From the NCBI RefSeq assembly GCF_016586355.1, contig NZ_BLYI01000023.1, positions 62,001 to 126,000 of the forward strand: 64,000 nucleotides of DNA, in the 5' to 3' direction. Source of the DNA: Anaerostipes butyraticus. Lineage in GTDB: Bacteria; Bacillota; Clostridia; Lachnospirales; Lachnospiraceae. A program made the position numbers and the translations under genes. Positions within the stretch are counted from its first letter, which is position 1. Each line of letters opens with the position of its first letter. Positions 1-9,166 of this stretch are shown here, one piece after another. The notes under the pieces were generated by a model. It was not told the origin of the DNA and made no database searches. It saw only the letters and a list, made by a program, of their open reading frames with translations.

Positions 1-1
1 T

Positions 2-1249
2 TCCGGAGATGCCATTACGGTGCCGGACTTTCTGAGCAACCGTTTTCATGAAGACAGAAAGATCATTCTTGCGATTTCCGCAATTTTTATTTTGATCTTT
101 TTTACTGTTTACGCAGCAAGCTGTTTTGTTACCTGCGGAAAACTGTTTTCTACTTTATTCGGACTTTCTTATCATTCCATGATGATTGCAGGAGCCGTGT
201 TTGTTGTAGTCTATACGTTTATCGGAGGATTTCTTGCAGAGAGCGCTTCTGATTTTATGCAGGCAGTAGTCATGGTAATCGCGCTGCTGACGATCCTGAT
301 TCTTGGAACATCCGCAGCCGGAGGTCTTGACGCAGTGATCGCCAACGCAAAAGAAATACCGGGATATTTCTCTATGACATCCATTGCGACACCGGAAACG
401 GATGCCGCAGGAGTTCAGAATGTTGTCGGAGGAATTCCTCAGTTTGGAGGAGCAGGAAGCTATGGGCTTCTGACCATTATTTCCACACTTTCCTGGGGGC
501 TGGGCTATTTTGGAGTGCCGCAGGTACTTCTCCGGTTTATGGCAATCCGGAAAGAAGAAGAACTGAAGAAATCAAGAAGGATCGCGACTGTATGGTGCTT
601 TATCTCTCTGTCAGCAGCCGTTATGATCGGACTGATCGGAAGGGCGTTATTCCCTGCAGAGACCAGTCTGCTGACAGCAGGTGGAGCAGAAAATGTATTT
701 GTGGTTCTTTCACAGGCACTGCTTCCGGCTGTAATGGCAGGAGTTATTATGGCAGGAATCCTGGCAGCAACGATCAGTTCTTCTGATTCTTATCTTTTGA
801 TCGCGGCATCCGCGTTTGCGAAAAATATTTATGAGGGAATCATGAAAAAAAATCAGGCAGATGATAAAGTGGTTATGAAAGTATCACGTATTGTACTGCT
901 TTTGATCGCATTGATCGGTATTGTGATCGCGTGGGATGAAAACAGTGTGATTTTCTCCATCGTATCCTTTGCGTGGGCAGGATTCGGAGCAACGTTCGGT
1001 CCGGTTATGCTGTTTTCACTGTTCTGGAAACGAATTAACCGCGCAGGAGCGATTGCGGGAATGCTTTCCGGAGGAATCATGGTATTTGTATGGAATCGGT
1101 TTTTAAGTCCGCTGGGAGGAGTGTTCGCAATCTATGAACTGTTCCCGGCATTTGTGATTTCCTGTATCGTCATTGTGATCGTATCTCTCTGTACCAAAGA
1201 ACCGTCAGAGCAGATCATAAAAGAATTCGAGCAGGCGGCAGGAAAATAA
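2..1249 (+). CDS. putP: Sodium/proline-type symporter (SSS family), 3' part only
   Basis: C-terminal part of a sodium:solute symporter, most like the proline importer PutP, an inner-membrane protein that couples Na+ entry to substrate uptake. The frame is open from base 2, and the first visible residues (SGDAITVPDFLSNRF) match the conserved segment after the first helices of PutP, so the true start lies upstream of the window; the GTG at 20 is internal. About 415 residues are seen, with at least nine hydrophobic segments, including one rich in Ala/Ser (AATISSSDSYLLIAASA) typical of the family's core. The next gene, ybaB, starts 48 bp downstream with its own ribosome site. Proline is the likeliest substrate, but family members are hard to tell apart by sequence. 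Confidence 0.85.
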   Translation, partial: SGDAITVPDFLSNRFHEDRKIILAISAIFILIFFTVYAASCFVTCGKLFSTLFGLSYHSMMIAGAVFVVVYTFIGGFLAESASDFMQAVVMVIALLTILILGTSAAGGLDAVIANAKEIPGYFSMTSIATPETDAAGVQNVVGGIPQFGGAGSYGLLTIISTLSWGLGYFGVPQVLLRFMAIRKEEELKKSRRIATVWCFISLSAAVMIGLIGRALFPAETSLLTAGGAENVFVVLSQALLPAVMAGVIMAGILAATISSSDSYLLIAASAFAKNIYEGIMKKNQADDKVVMKVSRIVLLLIALIGIVIAWDENSVIFSIVSFAWAGFGATFGPVMLFSLFWKRINRAGAIAGMLSGGIMVFVWNRFLSPLGGVFAIYELFPAFVISCIVIVIVSLCTKEPSEQIIKEFEQAAGK

Positions 1250-1297
1250 AAACGGCAGTGATTTAATTGATATAAAAATTTTCAGGAGGGAAATGAA

Positions 1298-1651
1298 ATG
1301 GCAAAAAGAAGAGGCGGAATGCCTGGAATGGGCGGCAACATGAATCAGCTTATGAAACAGGCCCAGAAAATGCAGAAACAGATGGAAGATACAACAAAAG
1401 AATTAGAGGAGACCACATATGAAGCAACAGCCGGCGGCGGAGTTGTGAAAGTAGTTGTTTCCGGAAAGAAAGAAGTTGTTTCCGTGACTCTGGAAGAAGA
1501 AGTGGTAGACCCGGATGATATTGAAATGTTAGAAGATCTTATCGTTGCAGCAACCAATGAGGCTCTTCGCAAGATGGAAGAAGATTCCCAGGCGCGTATG
1601 GGCAAGATTACCGGAGGCTTAGGAGGAATGGGCGGCGGATTCCCATTCTAA
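1298..1651 (+). CDS. ybaB: YbaB/EbfC family nucleoid-associated protein
   Basis: Small DNA-binding protein of the YbaB/EbfC family, 117 residues (family about 100-120). It has a Gly/Met-rich start ([20 protein letters not shown]), the helix with the family's [11 protein letters not shown] pattern, a central beta region ([20 protein letters not shown]) and a Gly-rich tail. The start follows AGGAGGGAAATGAA. recR begins 6 bp after the stop, and this ybaB-recR pairing is widespread in bacteria. In many Firmicutes dnaX precedes the pair; here a transporter does instead. Confidence 0.95.
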   Translation: MAKRRGGMPGMGGNMNQLMKQAQKMQKQMEDTTKELEETTYEATAGGGVVKVVVSGKKEVVSVTLEEEVVDPDDIEMLEDLIVAATNEALRKMEEDSQARMGKITGGLGGMGGGFPF

Positions 1652-1657
1652 AGTGAT

Positions 1658-2254
1658 ATGGAATATTACAGCAATCAGATTACGCAGCTGATCGAAGAAC
1701 TGGGAAAACTTCCGGGAATCGGACCGAAGTCCGCAGGACGCCTGGCCTTTCATATTATCAATATGCCGAAGGATCAGGTAAAGAAGCTTTCTGATACGAT
1801 CATCAGCGCAAAAGAAAATGTGCATTACTGCAAAGAATGCTGCACGCTGACAGATCAGGAAATCTGTCCGATCTGTGCCAGCGATGAAAGAGATCACAGC
1901 ACGATCATGGTGGTGGAAGACACAAGAGATCTGCTGGCCTATGAAAAAACAGGAAAATATAACGGAGTTTATCACGTGCTTCACGGAGCGATTTCTCCAA
2001 TGCTTGGAATCGGACCGGATGATATTCGTCTCAAAGAACTGATGGCAAGACTTCAGGGAAATGTGAAAGAACTGATCATTGCGACCAACTCAAACCTGGA
2101 GGGAGAAACAACAGCGATGTATATCAGCAAGCTGGTAAAACCGACGGGAATCAAAGTCAGCAAGATTGCCAGCGGAGTTCCGGTAGGCGGAGATCTGGAG
2201 TATATTGACGAAGTGACGCTGCTCCGGGCTTTGGAAGGACGTACAGAAATTTAA
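1658..2254 (+). CDS. recR: Recombination mediator protein RecR
   Basis: RecR, 198 residues, the usual length. It acts with RecO/RecF to load RecA on single-stranded DNA. Seen in order: helix-hairpin-helix ([17 protein letters not shown], residues 17-33), a four-cysteine zinc site (C58, C61 or C62, C70, C73), and a Toprim domain from about residue 80 ([27 protein letters not shown]). It lies 6 bp after ybaB with little Shine-Dalgarno sequence of its own, so translation is probably coupled. A strong terminator follows. Confidence 0.97.
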   Translation: MEYYSNQITQLIEELGKLPGIGPKSAGRLAFHIINMPKDQVKKLSDTIISAKENVHYCKECCTLTDQEICPICASDERDHSTIMVVEDTRDLLAYEKTGKYNGVYHVLHGAISPMLGIGPDDIRLKELMARLQGNVKELIIATNSNLEGETTAMYISKLVKPTGIKVSKIASGVPVGGDLEYIDEVTLLRALEGRTEI

Positions 2255-2256
2255 AG

Positions 2257-2296
2257 AAAAAGGAAGAATCCAAAAAAGTGATTCTTCCTTTTTTTC
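2257..2296 (+). terminator. Rho-independent terminator after recR
   Basis: Near-perfect stem (AAAAAGGAAGAATC pairing with GATTCTTCCTTTTT) ending in a T run directly after the recR stop. It closes the ybaB-recR unit. Confidence 0.9.
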
Positions 2297-2314
2297 TGCG
2301 GTTAATTTCGGACA

Positions 2315-2345
2315 AAGAAAAAACCGGCTTGCGCCGGTTTTTTCT
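2315..2345. terminator. Second, bidirectional terminator hairpin
   Basis: ACCGGC-TTGC-GCCGGT stem flanked by an A run on the left and a T run on the right, so it can terminate on both strands. The rest of 2346-2601 is AT-rich with no gene; it probably holds the promoter of the HIT gene. Confidence 0.8.
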
Positions 2346-2601
2346 CTTAAAACAATAAGGAGAGGATTTTCATCCTCAAGAGGGGTAGGATTTGAAAGTA
2401 TTAACTACTTTACGATGTTTATTATAAAACAAAAATGTGAACAAAAAGTGAACTTTTGTAAGAAATTTTAAAAAAATGCATATTATATTTACAACGTATT
2501 AAATAAAAAAGAATTCTCTCAGGTTTCTTGAAAAAAAAGAAGCAATAAGATAAAATACATCACAGATACAGACACATAAAGCAGAAAGGAAGTTACAGAA
2601 C

Positions 2602-3018
2602 ATGAAAAAAGAAGATTGCGTTTTTTGTAAAATTGTGAATGGTGACATTCCGTCTAATACGATTTATGAAAATTCAGAGTTCAAAGTTATCATGGATATT
2701 TCACCAGCGACAAAAGGTCATGTACTGGTTCTGCCGAAGGAACATTTTAAAGATATCTATGATATTGATGCGGAGACAGCAGGAAAGTTATTCCAGCTGG
2801 CAGCGGTCGTAGCAAGGGCATTAAAAGAAGTACTGCACTGTGATGGACTGAACATCATCCAGAACAATGGAGAAATCGCAGGACAGACCGTATTTCATTT
2901 CCATATGCATCTGATTCCGCGCTATGAAGGCGATGATGTAACAGTAAAATGGAAAGAACATTCCATGGACGCGGAAGAGATGGATCAGCTGCGCAAAGAT
3001 ATCCGCAAAGCGTTGTAG
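2602..3018 (+). CDS. HIT family nucleotide hydrolase (HinT-like)
   Basis: Histidine-triad protein of 138 residues, a purine nucleoside phosphoramidase/nucleotide hydrolase family. It has the N-terminal CVFCKIVNGDIPSNTIYE pattern with a CxxC pair, GHVLVLPKEH, and the diagnostic triad HFHMHLIPR near residue 100. The start follows AAGGAAG. The gene is 9 bp upstream of a flavin reductase gene, and the two probably share a transcript. The physiological substrate cannot be read from the sequence. Confidence 0.93.
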   Translation: MKKEDCVFCKIVNGDIPSNTIYENSEFKVIMDISPATKGHVLVLPKEHFKDIYDIDAETAGKLFQLAAVVARALKEVLHCDGLNIIQNNGEIAGQTVFHFHMHLIPRYEGDDVTVKWKEHSMDAEEMDQLRKDIRKAL

Positions 3019-3027
3019 GAGAATGTC

Positions 3028-3624
3028 ATGAGCAAGATTTCATGGAAACCAGGTAATATGATTTATCCTCTGCCGGCAGTGATGGTCACCTGCCGGGACA
3101 GAGGAGAAGATAATGTACTGACGATCGCATGGACAGGAACGATCTGTACGAATCCTCCGATGACTTACATTTCAGTCAGGCCGGAGAGACATTCTTATGA
3201 TATGATCAAGAACAGCAAAGAATTTGTAATCAACCTGACGACAAAGGCTCTGGCAAAAGCGACTGATTTCTGCGGCGTACGTTCAGGAAGAGATATGGAT
3301 AAATTTAAAGAACTGGGTCTGGAAAAGGAAGAGGCGCAGGCAGTAGACGCGCCGGTACTGGCAGCAAGTCCGGTAAATATTGAGTGCCGGGTCGAAGAGA
3401 TCATTCCGCTGGGATCTCATCATATGTTTGTGGCAAAAGTTGTGAATATTATGGTAGACGATGAATATATGGAAGAAAACGGAAGATTTGCCCTGGAGAA
3501 GACGAATCCTCTGGTTTATTCCCACGGCGGTTATTTTGAGACAGGAAAACAGTTAGGAACATTCGGATATTCGGTAAGGAAGAAAAAGAAGAGGAAAAAA
3601 CAGCATGGCGGGAAAAGAAAATAA
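3028..3624 (+). CDS. Flavin reductase family protein (FMN-binding split barrel)
   Basis: 198-residue protein of the flavin reductase/FMN-binding split-barrel family. It shows the typical start 'PGNMIYPLPAVMVTCRD', the FMN-contact segment 'TYISVRPERHSYDMI', 'EFVINLTTKALA' and 'FCGVRSGRDMDKF'. It would bind FMN and move electrons between NAD(P)H and an unknown acceptor. Its Lys-rich tail overlaps the start of the shikimate kinase gene by 20 bp, which implies co-translation. The exact redox partner is unknown. Confidence 0.88.
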   Translation: MSKISWKPGNMIYPLPAVMVTCRDRGEDNVLTIAWTGTICTNPPMTYISVRPERHSYDMIKNSKEFVINLTTKALAKATDFCGVRSGRDMDKFKELGLEKEEAQAVDAPVLAASPVNIECRVEEIIPLGSHHMFVAKVVNIMVDDEYMEENGRFALEKTNPLVYSHGGYFETGKQLGTFGYSVRKKKKRKKQHGGKRK

Positions 3625-4108
3625 TTATACGTTAATTGGGATGCCGGGCGCCGGGAAAAGCACCATCGGCGTGCTTCTTGCCAAGGCATTAGGCTGTGAA
3701 TTTATTGATACTGATCTGGTGATTCAGCAGAGGGAAGGAAAACTGCTGAAAGAGATCATTGCGGATGCCGGCAATGATGGATTTAAAAAGATTGAAGAAG
3801 AAGTAAATGCTTCCATAGAAGCCAAAGGAGCCGTCATCGCTCCGGGAGGCAGCGCGATTTACAGTGAGAAAGCGATGAAGCATTTCAGAGAAATAGGAAA
3901 AGTAATTTATTTGAAACTGTCTTTTGAGTCTGTGAGAAAACGTCTGGGAGATTTAAATGCCAGAGGTGTTGTATTAGAGAAAAATCAGACGTTATATGAC
4001 CTGTATTGTGAGAGGACGCCGCTGTATGAAAAATACGCGGATCTGACTGTAGAGCTGGATGGACTGGATATTGGCAGCTCATTGGAAAAAGTATTTGAAA
4101 AGCTATAA
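3605..4108 (+). CDS. aroK: Shikimate kinase
   Basis: 167-residue P-loop kinase that phosphorylates shikimate at the 3-OH in the aromatic amino acid (chorismate) pathway. Walker A is GMPGAGKST at residues 12-20, followed by the shikimate-site 'FIDTD' motif. The usual GGG substrate loop reads APGGSAIY, and the lid carries an Arg (NARGVV). It ends with 'ERTPLYEKYADLTVEL', typical of AroK. It overlaps the flavin reductase gene by 20 bp. The GGSA variant of the third motif occurs in clostridial homologues as far as I recall, so I keep the call. Confidence 0.87.
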   Translation: MAGKENNYTLIGMPGAGKSTIGVLLAKALGCEFIDTDLVIQQREGKLLKEIIADAGNDGFKKIEEEVNASIEAKGAVIAPGGSAIYSEKAMKHFREIGKVIYLKLSFESVRKRLGDLNARGVVLEKNQTLYDLYCERTPLYEKYADLTVELDGLDIGSSLEKVFEKL

Positions 4109-4199
4109 AGTTATGTTATAATGTAGAATGTATGATTTTAAAAATAATTACCAAAAGATGAAATTAAGGTTTAATAATATAGATTAATTGAGGTGTATC

Positions 4200-5495
4200 A
4201 TGAAACAATATGTCATTAAAGGCGGAAACCCGCTGGTTGGAGAAGTAGTCATCGGCGGAGCAAAGAATGCAGCACTGCCGGTTTTGGCAGCAGCAGTTAT
4301 GACCGATGGAAAATGCATGATTGACAACATGCCTGATGTAAGAGATATAAATGTACTGCTCCAGGCAATGGAAGGAATTGGAGCAACGATTGATAGAACT
4401 GGAAAACATGAAGTAATTATCAGTGGAAAAGGAATTCACCCAGAGTGTGATGTAGACAATGAATATATTCGAAAAATCCGCGCGTCTTATTATCTGATAG
4501 GAGCGCTTCTTGGAAAATATAAGAGAGCAAGAGTTGCTCTTCCGGGCGGATGCGAAATTGGAAGCCGTCCGATCGATCAGCATATTAAGGGATTCAAGGC
4601 CCTTGGAGCAGAAATAGAGATTGAAAATGGAATGATCAGCGCGAAAGCGGAAGAACTGAGAGGATGTCACATTTACATGGATGTTGTCTCTGTGGGAGCG
4701 ACAATCAATGTCATGATGGCAGCGTCTCTGGCAAAAGGAGATACCATCATTGAAAACTCTGCGAAAGAACCGCATGTGGTAGATGTTGCAAACTTCTTAA
4801 ACAGTATGGGAGCAAAGATTCGCGGAGCCGGTACAGATGTGATCAAAATCCGCGGAGTAGAGCGGTTTGGAGACTGTCAGTACTCTATTATTCCGGATCA
4901 GATCGAGGCCGGAACATTTATGACAGCCGCAGTGGCTACAAAAGGTGATATTACGATCAAAAATGTCATTCCGAAGCATCTGGAAGCAATCAGCGCGAAG
5001 CTGACAGAAATTGGAGCGCAGGTAGATGAATTTGACGACACTGTCCGTGTATCAGCGACAAAACGTCTGGAATCTACCAATATTAAAACGCTGCCATATC
5101 CGGGGTTCCCGACCGATATGCAGCCTCAGATGGCAGTTACACTGGCTCTTTCCAACGGAACCAGTGTCATTTCAGAGAGCATTTTTGAAAACCGATTCCG
5201 TTATGTGGATGAATTGACAAAGATGGGAGCCACCATCCAGGTTGATGGAAGAACTGCCATCATCACAGGAGTGGAAGGCTTTACCGGCGCTGACGTGGAA
5301 GCTCCGGACCTGAGAGCAGGAGCGGCTCTGGTCATCGCAGGACTGGCGGCCAAAGGATTTACAACTGTCAGCGAGATTGGATATATTTCCCGCGGTTATG
5401 AAGATTTCGAAAAGAAACTGAGAAGTCTCGGCGGAGAAATCAAAATGGTCAATGATGAAAAAGAAATTGCAAAATTCAAATTGAAAATAGGATAA
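4200..5495 (+). CDS. murA: UDP-N-acetylglucosamine 1-carboxyvinyltransferase
   Basis: MurA, first committed step of peptidoglycan synthesis: it transfers enolpyruvate from PEP to UDP-GlcNAc in the cytoplasm. 431 residues from the ATG at 4200, which follows GAGGTG; an in-frame TTG at 4188 is too close to that site. It has the N-terminal 'GGAKNAALPVLAAA' signature, the catalytic loop ALPGGCEIGSRPIDQH with the PEP-reactive Cys (the fosfomycin target), and 'DLRAGAALVIAGL' near the C terminus. Many Firmicutes carry two murA copies; which paralogue this is cannot be decided here. Confidence 0.96.
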   Translation: MKQYVIKGGNPLVGEVVIGGAKNAALPVLAAAVMTDGKCMIDNMPDVRDINVLLQAMEGIGATIDRTGKHEVIISGKGIHPECDVDNEYIRKIRASYYLIGALLGKYKRARVALPGGCEIGSRPIDQHIKGFKALGAEIEIENGMISAKAEELRGCHIYMDVVSVGATINVMMAASLAKGDTIIENSAKEPHVVDVANFLNSMGAKIRGAGTDVIKIRGVERFGDCQYSIIPDQIEAGTFMTAAVATKGDITIKNVIPKHLEAISAKLTEIGAQVDEFDDTVRVSATKRLESTNIKTLPYPGFPTDMQPQMAVTLALSNGTSVISESIFENRFRYVDELTKMGATIQVDGRTAIITGVEGFTGADVEAPDLRAGAALVIAGLAAKGFTTVSEIGYISRGYEDFEKKLRSLGGEIKMVNDEKEIAKFKLKIG

Positions 5496-5511
5496 GAGGA
5501 GAATTGCCTTC

Positions 5512-6153
5512 ATGAGACAATATCTGAAGAATGAAGTGTTCAAGATTTCAAAATGGGTGGAACTGATATTATCGGCAATCATAACCATTGCGGTGATCGG
5601 GGGAACCATATGGCTGGTACGGGATCTGATCCAGCTTATGATGGAACATCCGGGAACAGATGAGATTTACCGGTTCGTAGGAGTGGCATTTAATCTGGTG
5701 ATCTGCATTGAGTTTATCAAAATGCTCTGCAAACATACACCGGATACACTGGTGGAAGTTCTGATGTTTGCCATTGCCCGTCAGATGATCGTGGAACATA
5801 CGACGCCGCTTGAGAATCTGCTTGGAATCCTGGCCATTGCGATTTTATTTGCGATCAGAAAATTTTTGTTTGGAGAATTTGATGATGTGGATAAAACCAT
5901 TTTCCTGCCGTCACAAAAGATTGCAGATATCAATCAGCTGATTCATGTGGGCATTCCGGAAGAATTTCAGGGAGAGACCCTGGAAGATTTAATGGAAGAA
6001 TATGTTGAAAAGGGAGAACGAGGATTTCAGGTAGGGCAGTGTTATTTTTTCCTGGGCGGAGCTTTGCGCGTTGAAAAAGTGATCAACGGACGAATTGCGG
6101 AGATTGAGGTTATCCGAGACCGGTCAGTTCCGTTTATGCCAAAAGAACATTAG
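5512..6153 (+). CDS. PsiE-like membrane protein with cytoplasmic C-terminal domain
   Basis: 213-residue membrane protein. Four hydrophobic segments in the first 125 residues (ILSAIITIAVIGGTIWLV; FVGVAFNLVICIEFI; LMFAIARQMIV; LLGILAIAILFAI) have the spacing and the Arg-containing third helix seen in the PsiE family of phosphate-starvation-inducible proteins. Residues 130-213 look like a soluble domain. The gene is 16 bp after murA and is closed by a terminator, so it probably belongs to the murA transcript. Biochemical function is unknown. Confidence 0.7.
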   Translation: MRQYLKNEVFKISKWVELILSAIITIAVIGGTIWLVRDLIQLMMEHPGTDEIYRFVGVAFNLVICIEFIKMLCKHTPDTLVEVLMFAIARQMIVEHTTPLENLLGILAIAILFAIRKFLFGEFDDVDKTIFLPSQKIADINQLIHVGIPEEFQGETLEDLMEEYVEKGERGFQVGQCYFFLGGALRVEKVINGRIAEIEVIRDRSVPFMPKEH

Positions 6154-6176
6154 GTCCGAAATGATTCGGGCCTTTT
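6152..6176 (+). terminator. Terminator after PsiE-like gene
   Basis: AGGTCCGAA-ATGA-TTCGGGCCT stem (one G-T pair) followed by TTTTCTTT. Confidence 0.85.
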
Positions 6177-6279
6177 CTTTATCTCAGAATCCTTCTGGAA
6201 TTTTATGAGATAAAAATAAAGAAATATAAAAATCGAAACAGTTCAGTTGTTTCAGTAAAATCAGCAGAAAGGATAAGAT

Positions 6280-7464
6280 ATGGATAAGTTACTATTTACA
6301 TCTGAATCTGTAACAGAAGGTCATCCGGATAAAATCTGTGACCAGATTTCAGATGCCATTTTAGATGCCCTGATGGAACAGGATCCAATGAGCCGTGTGG
6401 CGTGTGAAACCTGTACGACAACCGGGATCGTTATGGTCATGGGAGAAATTACAACCAATGCCTATGTCGATATCCAGAAGATCGTCAGAGACACCGTACG
6501 GGAAGTTGGATATACAAGAGGAAAATACGGATTTGACGCAGATACGTGCGGAGTCATCACAGCCATTGATGAGCAGTCTTCTGACATCGCCATGGGAGTG
6601 GACAAAGCGCTGGAAGCAAGAGAACATGAAATGAGTGAAGAAGAACTGGATGCCATCGGAGCCGGAGATCAGGGAATGATGTTCGGATATGCAACCAATG
6701 AAACCGATGAATATATGCCATATCCGATTTCACTTGCCCACAAGCTGGCAAGACAGCTGACCAAAGTCAGAAAAGACGGAACTCTGCCGTACTTAAGACC
6801 AGATGGAAAAACTCAGGTTACTGTGGAATATGATGAAGACGGGAAACCGTTCCGCCTGGAAGCAGTTGTTCTTTCAACCCAGCATGATCCTGATGTGACT
6901 CAGGAACAGATTCATGAGGATATTAAGAGAGAAGTCTTTGACAAGATTCTTCCTGCAGAGATGGTGGATGATGAGACCAAGTTCTATATTAATCCGACAG
7001 GACGTTTTGTCATCGGAGGTCCTCATGGAGACGCAGGACTTACCGGAAGAAAAATCATCGTAGACACTTACGGCGGATATGCCCGCCACGGCGGTGGAGC
7101 GTTCTCTGGAAAGGACTGCACGAAAGTTGACCGGTCTGCGGCCTATGCGGCAAGATATGTGGCCAAGAACATTGTAGCGGCAGGACTGGCAGACAAATGT
7201 GAAATCCAGTTATCTTACGCGATCGGTGTAGCAGAACCTACATCTATCATGGTTGATACTTTCGGAACCGGAAAGAAGAGCAGTCAGGAACTGGTGGATC
7301 TGATCCGCAGACATTTTGATTTGAGACCTGCAGGCATTATCAAGATGCTGGATCTTCGGAGACCGATTTACAAACAGACAGCAGCCTATGGACATTTCGG
7401 ACGCAATGATCTGGATCTTCCATGGGAGAAACTAGATAAAGTTGACATACTGAAAGCCGATTAA
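6280..7464 (+). CDS. metK: S-adenosylmethionine synthetase
   Basis: MetK, 394 residues (usual about 390-400): makes S-adenosylmethionine from methionine and ATP. Signature motifs present: [16 protein letters not shown] near residue 14, [15 protein letters not shown] near 126 and [21 protein letters not shown] near 247. The start follows AAAGGATAAGAT. The 125-bp upstream region holds a terminator of the previous gene and then AT-rich DNA; I see no S-box or other SAM riboswitch fold. guaA follows 77 bp downstream. Confidence 0.98.
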   Translation: MDKLLFTSESVTEGHPDKICDQISDAILDALMEQDPMSRVACETCTTTGIVMVMGEITTNAYVDIQKIVRDTVREVGYTRGKYGFDADTCGVITAIDEQSSDIAMGVDKALEAREHEMSEEELDAIGAGDQGMMFGYATNETDEYMPYPISLAHKLARQLTKVRKDGTLPYLRPDGKTQVTVEYDEDGKPFRLEAVVLSTQHDPDVTQEQIHEDIKREVFDKILPAEMVDDETKFYINPTGRFVIGGPHGDAGLTGRKIIVDTYGGYARHGGGAFSGKDCTKVDRSAAYAARYVAKNIVAAGLADKCEIQLSYAIGVAEPTSIMVDTFGTGKKSSQELVDLIRRHFDLRPAGIIKMLDLRRPIYKQTAAYGHFGRNDLDLPWEKLDKVDILKAD

Positions 7465-7541
7465 GATACAAAGGAATTCCTGCGGATTCCAAAACCACTG
7501 CCGGCACAGCCGGATGATTCTGCAACTTAGGAGGAGAATGA

Positions 7542-9089
7542 GTGAAAAACGAATTAGTGATCGTAATCGATTTTGGAGGACAGTATAACCAGCTGGTGGC
7601 ACGCCGCGTTCGTGAGTGCAACGTGTACTGTGAAATCTATTCCTACAAGATCGACATTGAAAAAATCAAAGAAATGAATCCGAAAGGAATCATTCTGACT
7701 GGCGGACCAAACAGCTGTTATGAAGAAGGAGCCGCAACGTATTCCAAAGAATTATTTGAACTGGGAATCCCGGTTCTCGGATTATGCTACGGAGCACAGC
7801 TGATGCAGCATATCCTGGGTGGAAAAGTTGAGAAAGCTCCGGTTCGTGAATATGGAAAGACAGAAGTCATCGTAGATGATGAGACATCTCCAATCTTTGA
7901 AGGAGTATCCAAAAACACGATCTGCTGGATGAGCCATTTTGACTATATTTCAAAAATTGCGCCGGGATTTGTAACAACATCCCATACGGCAGACTGCCCG
8001 ACAGCGTCCGCAGAAAACAAAGAAAAGAATTTATACGCAATCCAGTTCCATCCGGAAGTACTGCATACAGAAGAAGGAACAAAAATGCTTTCCAACTTCG
8101 TTATGAAAGTCTGCAAATGCTCCGGCGACTGGAGAATGGATTCTTTCGTGGAAGAATCCATCAAAAAGATTCGCGAAAAAGTCGGAGACGGAAAGGTATT
8201 GTGCGCATTATCCGGAGGAGTGGATTCCTCTGTAGCAGCGGTTATGCTTTCCAAGGCAATCGGGAAACAGCTGACCTGTGTGTTTGTTGACCATGGTCTG
8301 CTCCGTAAAAATGAAGGAGACGAAGTAGAGGCTGTATTCGGACCGGAAGGACCGTATGACCTGAACTTCATCCGCGTCAACGCACAGCAGAGATATTATG
8401 ATAAATTAAAAGGCGTGGAAGAGCCGGAACAGAAACGTAAGATTATCGGAGAAGAATTCATCCGTGTCTTTGAAGAAGAAGCAAAGAAAATCGGAAAAGT
8501 GGATTTCCTTGTACAGGGAACCATCTATCCGGACGTAGTAGAAAGCGGACTGGGGGGAGAATCCGCAGTGATCAAATCCCACCACAATGTGGGAGGACTG
8601 CCGGATCATATTGATTTCAAAGAAATCATTGAGCCGCTGCGCGACCTGTTTAAAGACGAAGTCCGCAAAGCAGGACTGGAAATGGGACTTCCTGAATATC
8701 TTGTATTCAGACAGCCATTCCCGGGACCGGGACTCGGTATCCGAATCATCGGTGAAGTCACTGAGGAAAAAGTAAGAATCGTGCAGGATGCAGACGCAAT
8801 TTACAGAGAAGAAATTGCCAACGCAGGACTGGACCGCAGCATCGGACAGTACTTCGCGGGACTTACAAATATGAGAAGCGTAGGTGTTATGGGGGATGAA
8901 AGAACCTATGACTACGCAGTCGCTTTGAGAGCGGTAAATACCATTGACTTCATGACGGCAGAAGCAGCAGAGATACCATATGAGGTACTCAATAAAGTCA
9001 TGACAAGAATCATCAATGAAGTAAAAGGAGTCAATCGGGTAATGTACGATCTGACCAGCAAACCGCCGGGAACGATAGAGTTCGAATAG
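7542..9089 (+). CDS. guaA: GMP synthase (glutamine-hydrolysing)
   Basis: GuaA, 515 residues, converts XMP to GMP using glutamine and ATP. The N-terminal class I amidotransferase carries the nucleophile Cys in [11 protein letters not shown] and the His-Glu pair in [12 protein letters not shown]; the ATP-pyrophosphatase domain has [14 protein letters not shown]; the C-terminal dimerisation domain ends PPGTIEFE. The GTG start at 7542 is chosen because AGGAGG ends about 8 bp upstream and the overlapping ATG at 7538 is out of frame. An integrase gene lies immediately downstream in the opposite direction, so the 3' end is the likely integration target. Confidence 0.97.
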   Translation: MKNELVIVIDFGGQYNQLVARRVRECNVYCEIYSYKIDIEKIKEMNPKGIILTGGPNSCYEEGAATYSKELFELGIPVLGLCYGAQLMQHILGGKVEKAPVREYGKTEVIVDDETSPIFEGVSKNTICWMSHFDYISKIAPGFVTTSHTADCPTASAENKEKNLYAIQFHPEVLHTEEGTKMLSNFVMKVCKCSGDWRMDSFVEESIKKIREKVGDGKVLCALSGGVDSSVAAVMLSKAIGKQLTCVFVDHGLLRKNEGDEVEAVFGPEGPYDLNFIRVNAQQRYYDKLKGVEEPEQKRKIIGEEFIRVFEEEAKKIGKVDFLVQGTIYPDVVESGLGGESAVIKSHHNVGGLPDHIDFKEIIEPLRDLFKDEVRKAGLEMGLPEYLVFRQPFPGPGLGIRIIGEVTEEKVRIVQDADAIYREEIANAGLDRSIGQYFAGLTNMRSVGVMGDERTYDYAVALRAVNTIDFMTAEAAEIPYEVLNKVMTRIINEVKGVNRVMYDLTSKPPGTIEFE

Positions 9090-9166
9090 TCGGCGGTGGG
9101 CCAGAAAGCCTTTATTTACGGGCTTTTCCGGCACCGGTGCCTCTGGATTGCATTATCATTGCATTT
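9090..9166. other. Probable left attachment region of an integrated element (attL)
   Basis: 77 bp between the guaA stop and the integrase gene. It contains an imperfect GAAAGCC/GGCTTTTC hairpin and a direct repeat ATTGCATTATCATTGCAT (about 9148-9164). Position alone argues for attL: the guaA 3' end is a known insertion hotspot for genomic islands and ICEs, and the integrase is the first gene inside. The core repeat cannot be set because the right end is not in the window. Confidence 0.5.

Noticed and set aside
6177-6279. Possible SAM riboswitch before metK
   Set aside because: The gap is short and AT-rich and shows none of the S-box stems; only the previous gene's terminator is visible.
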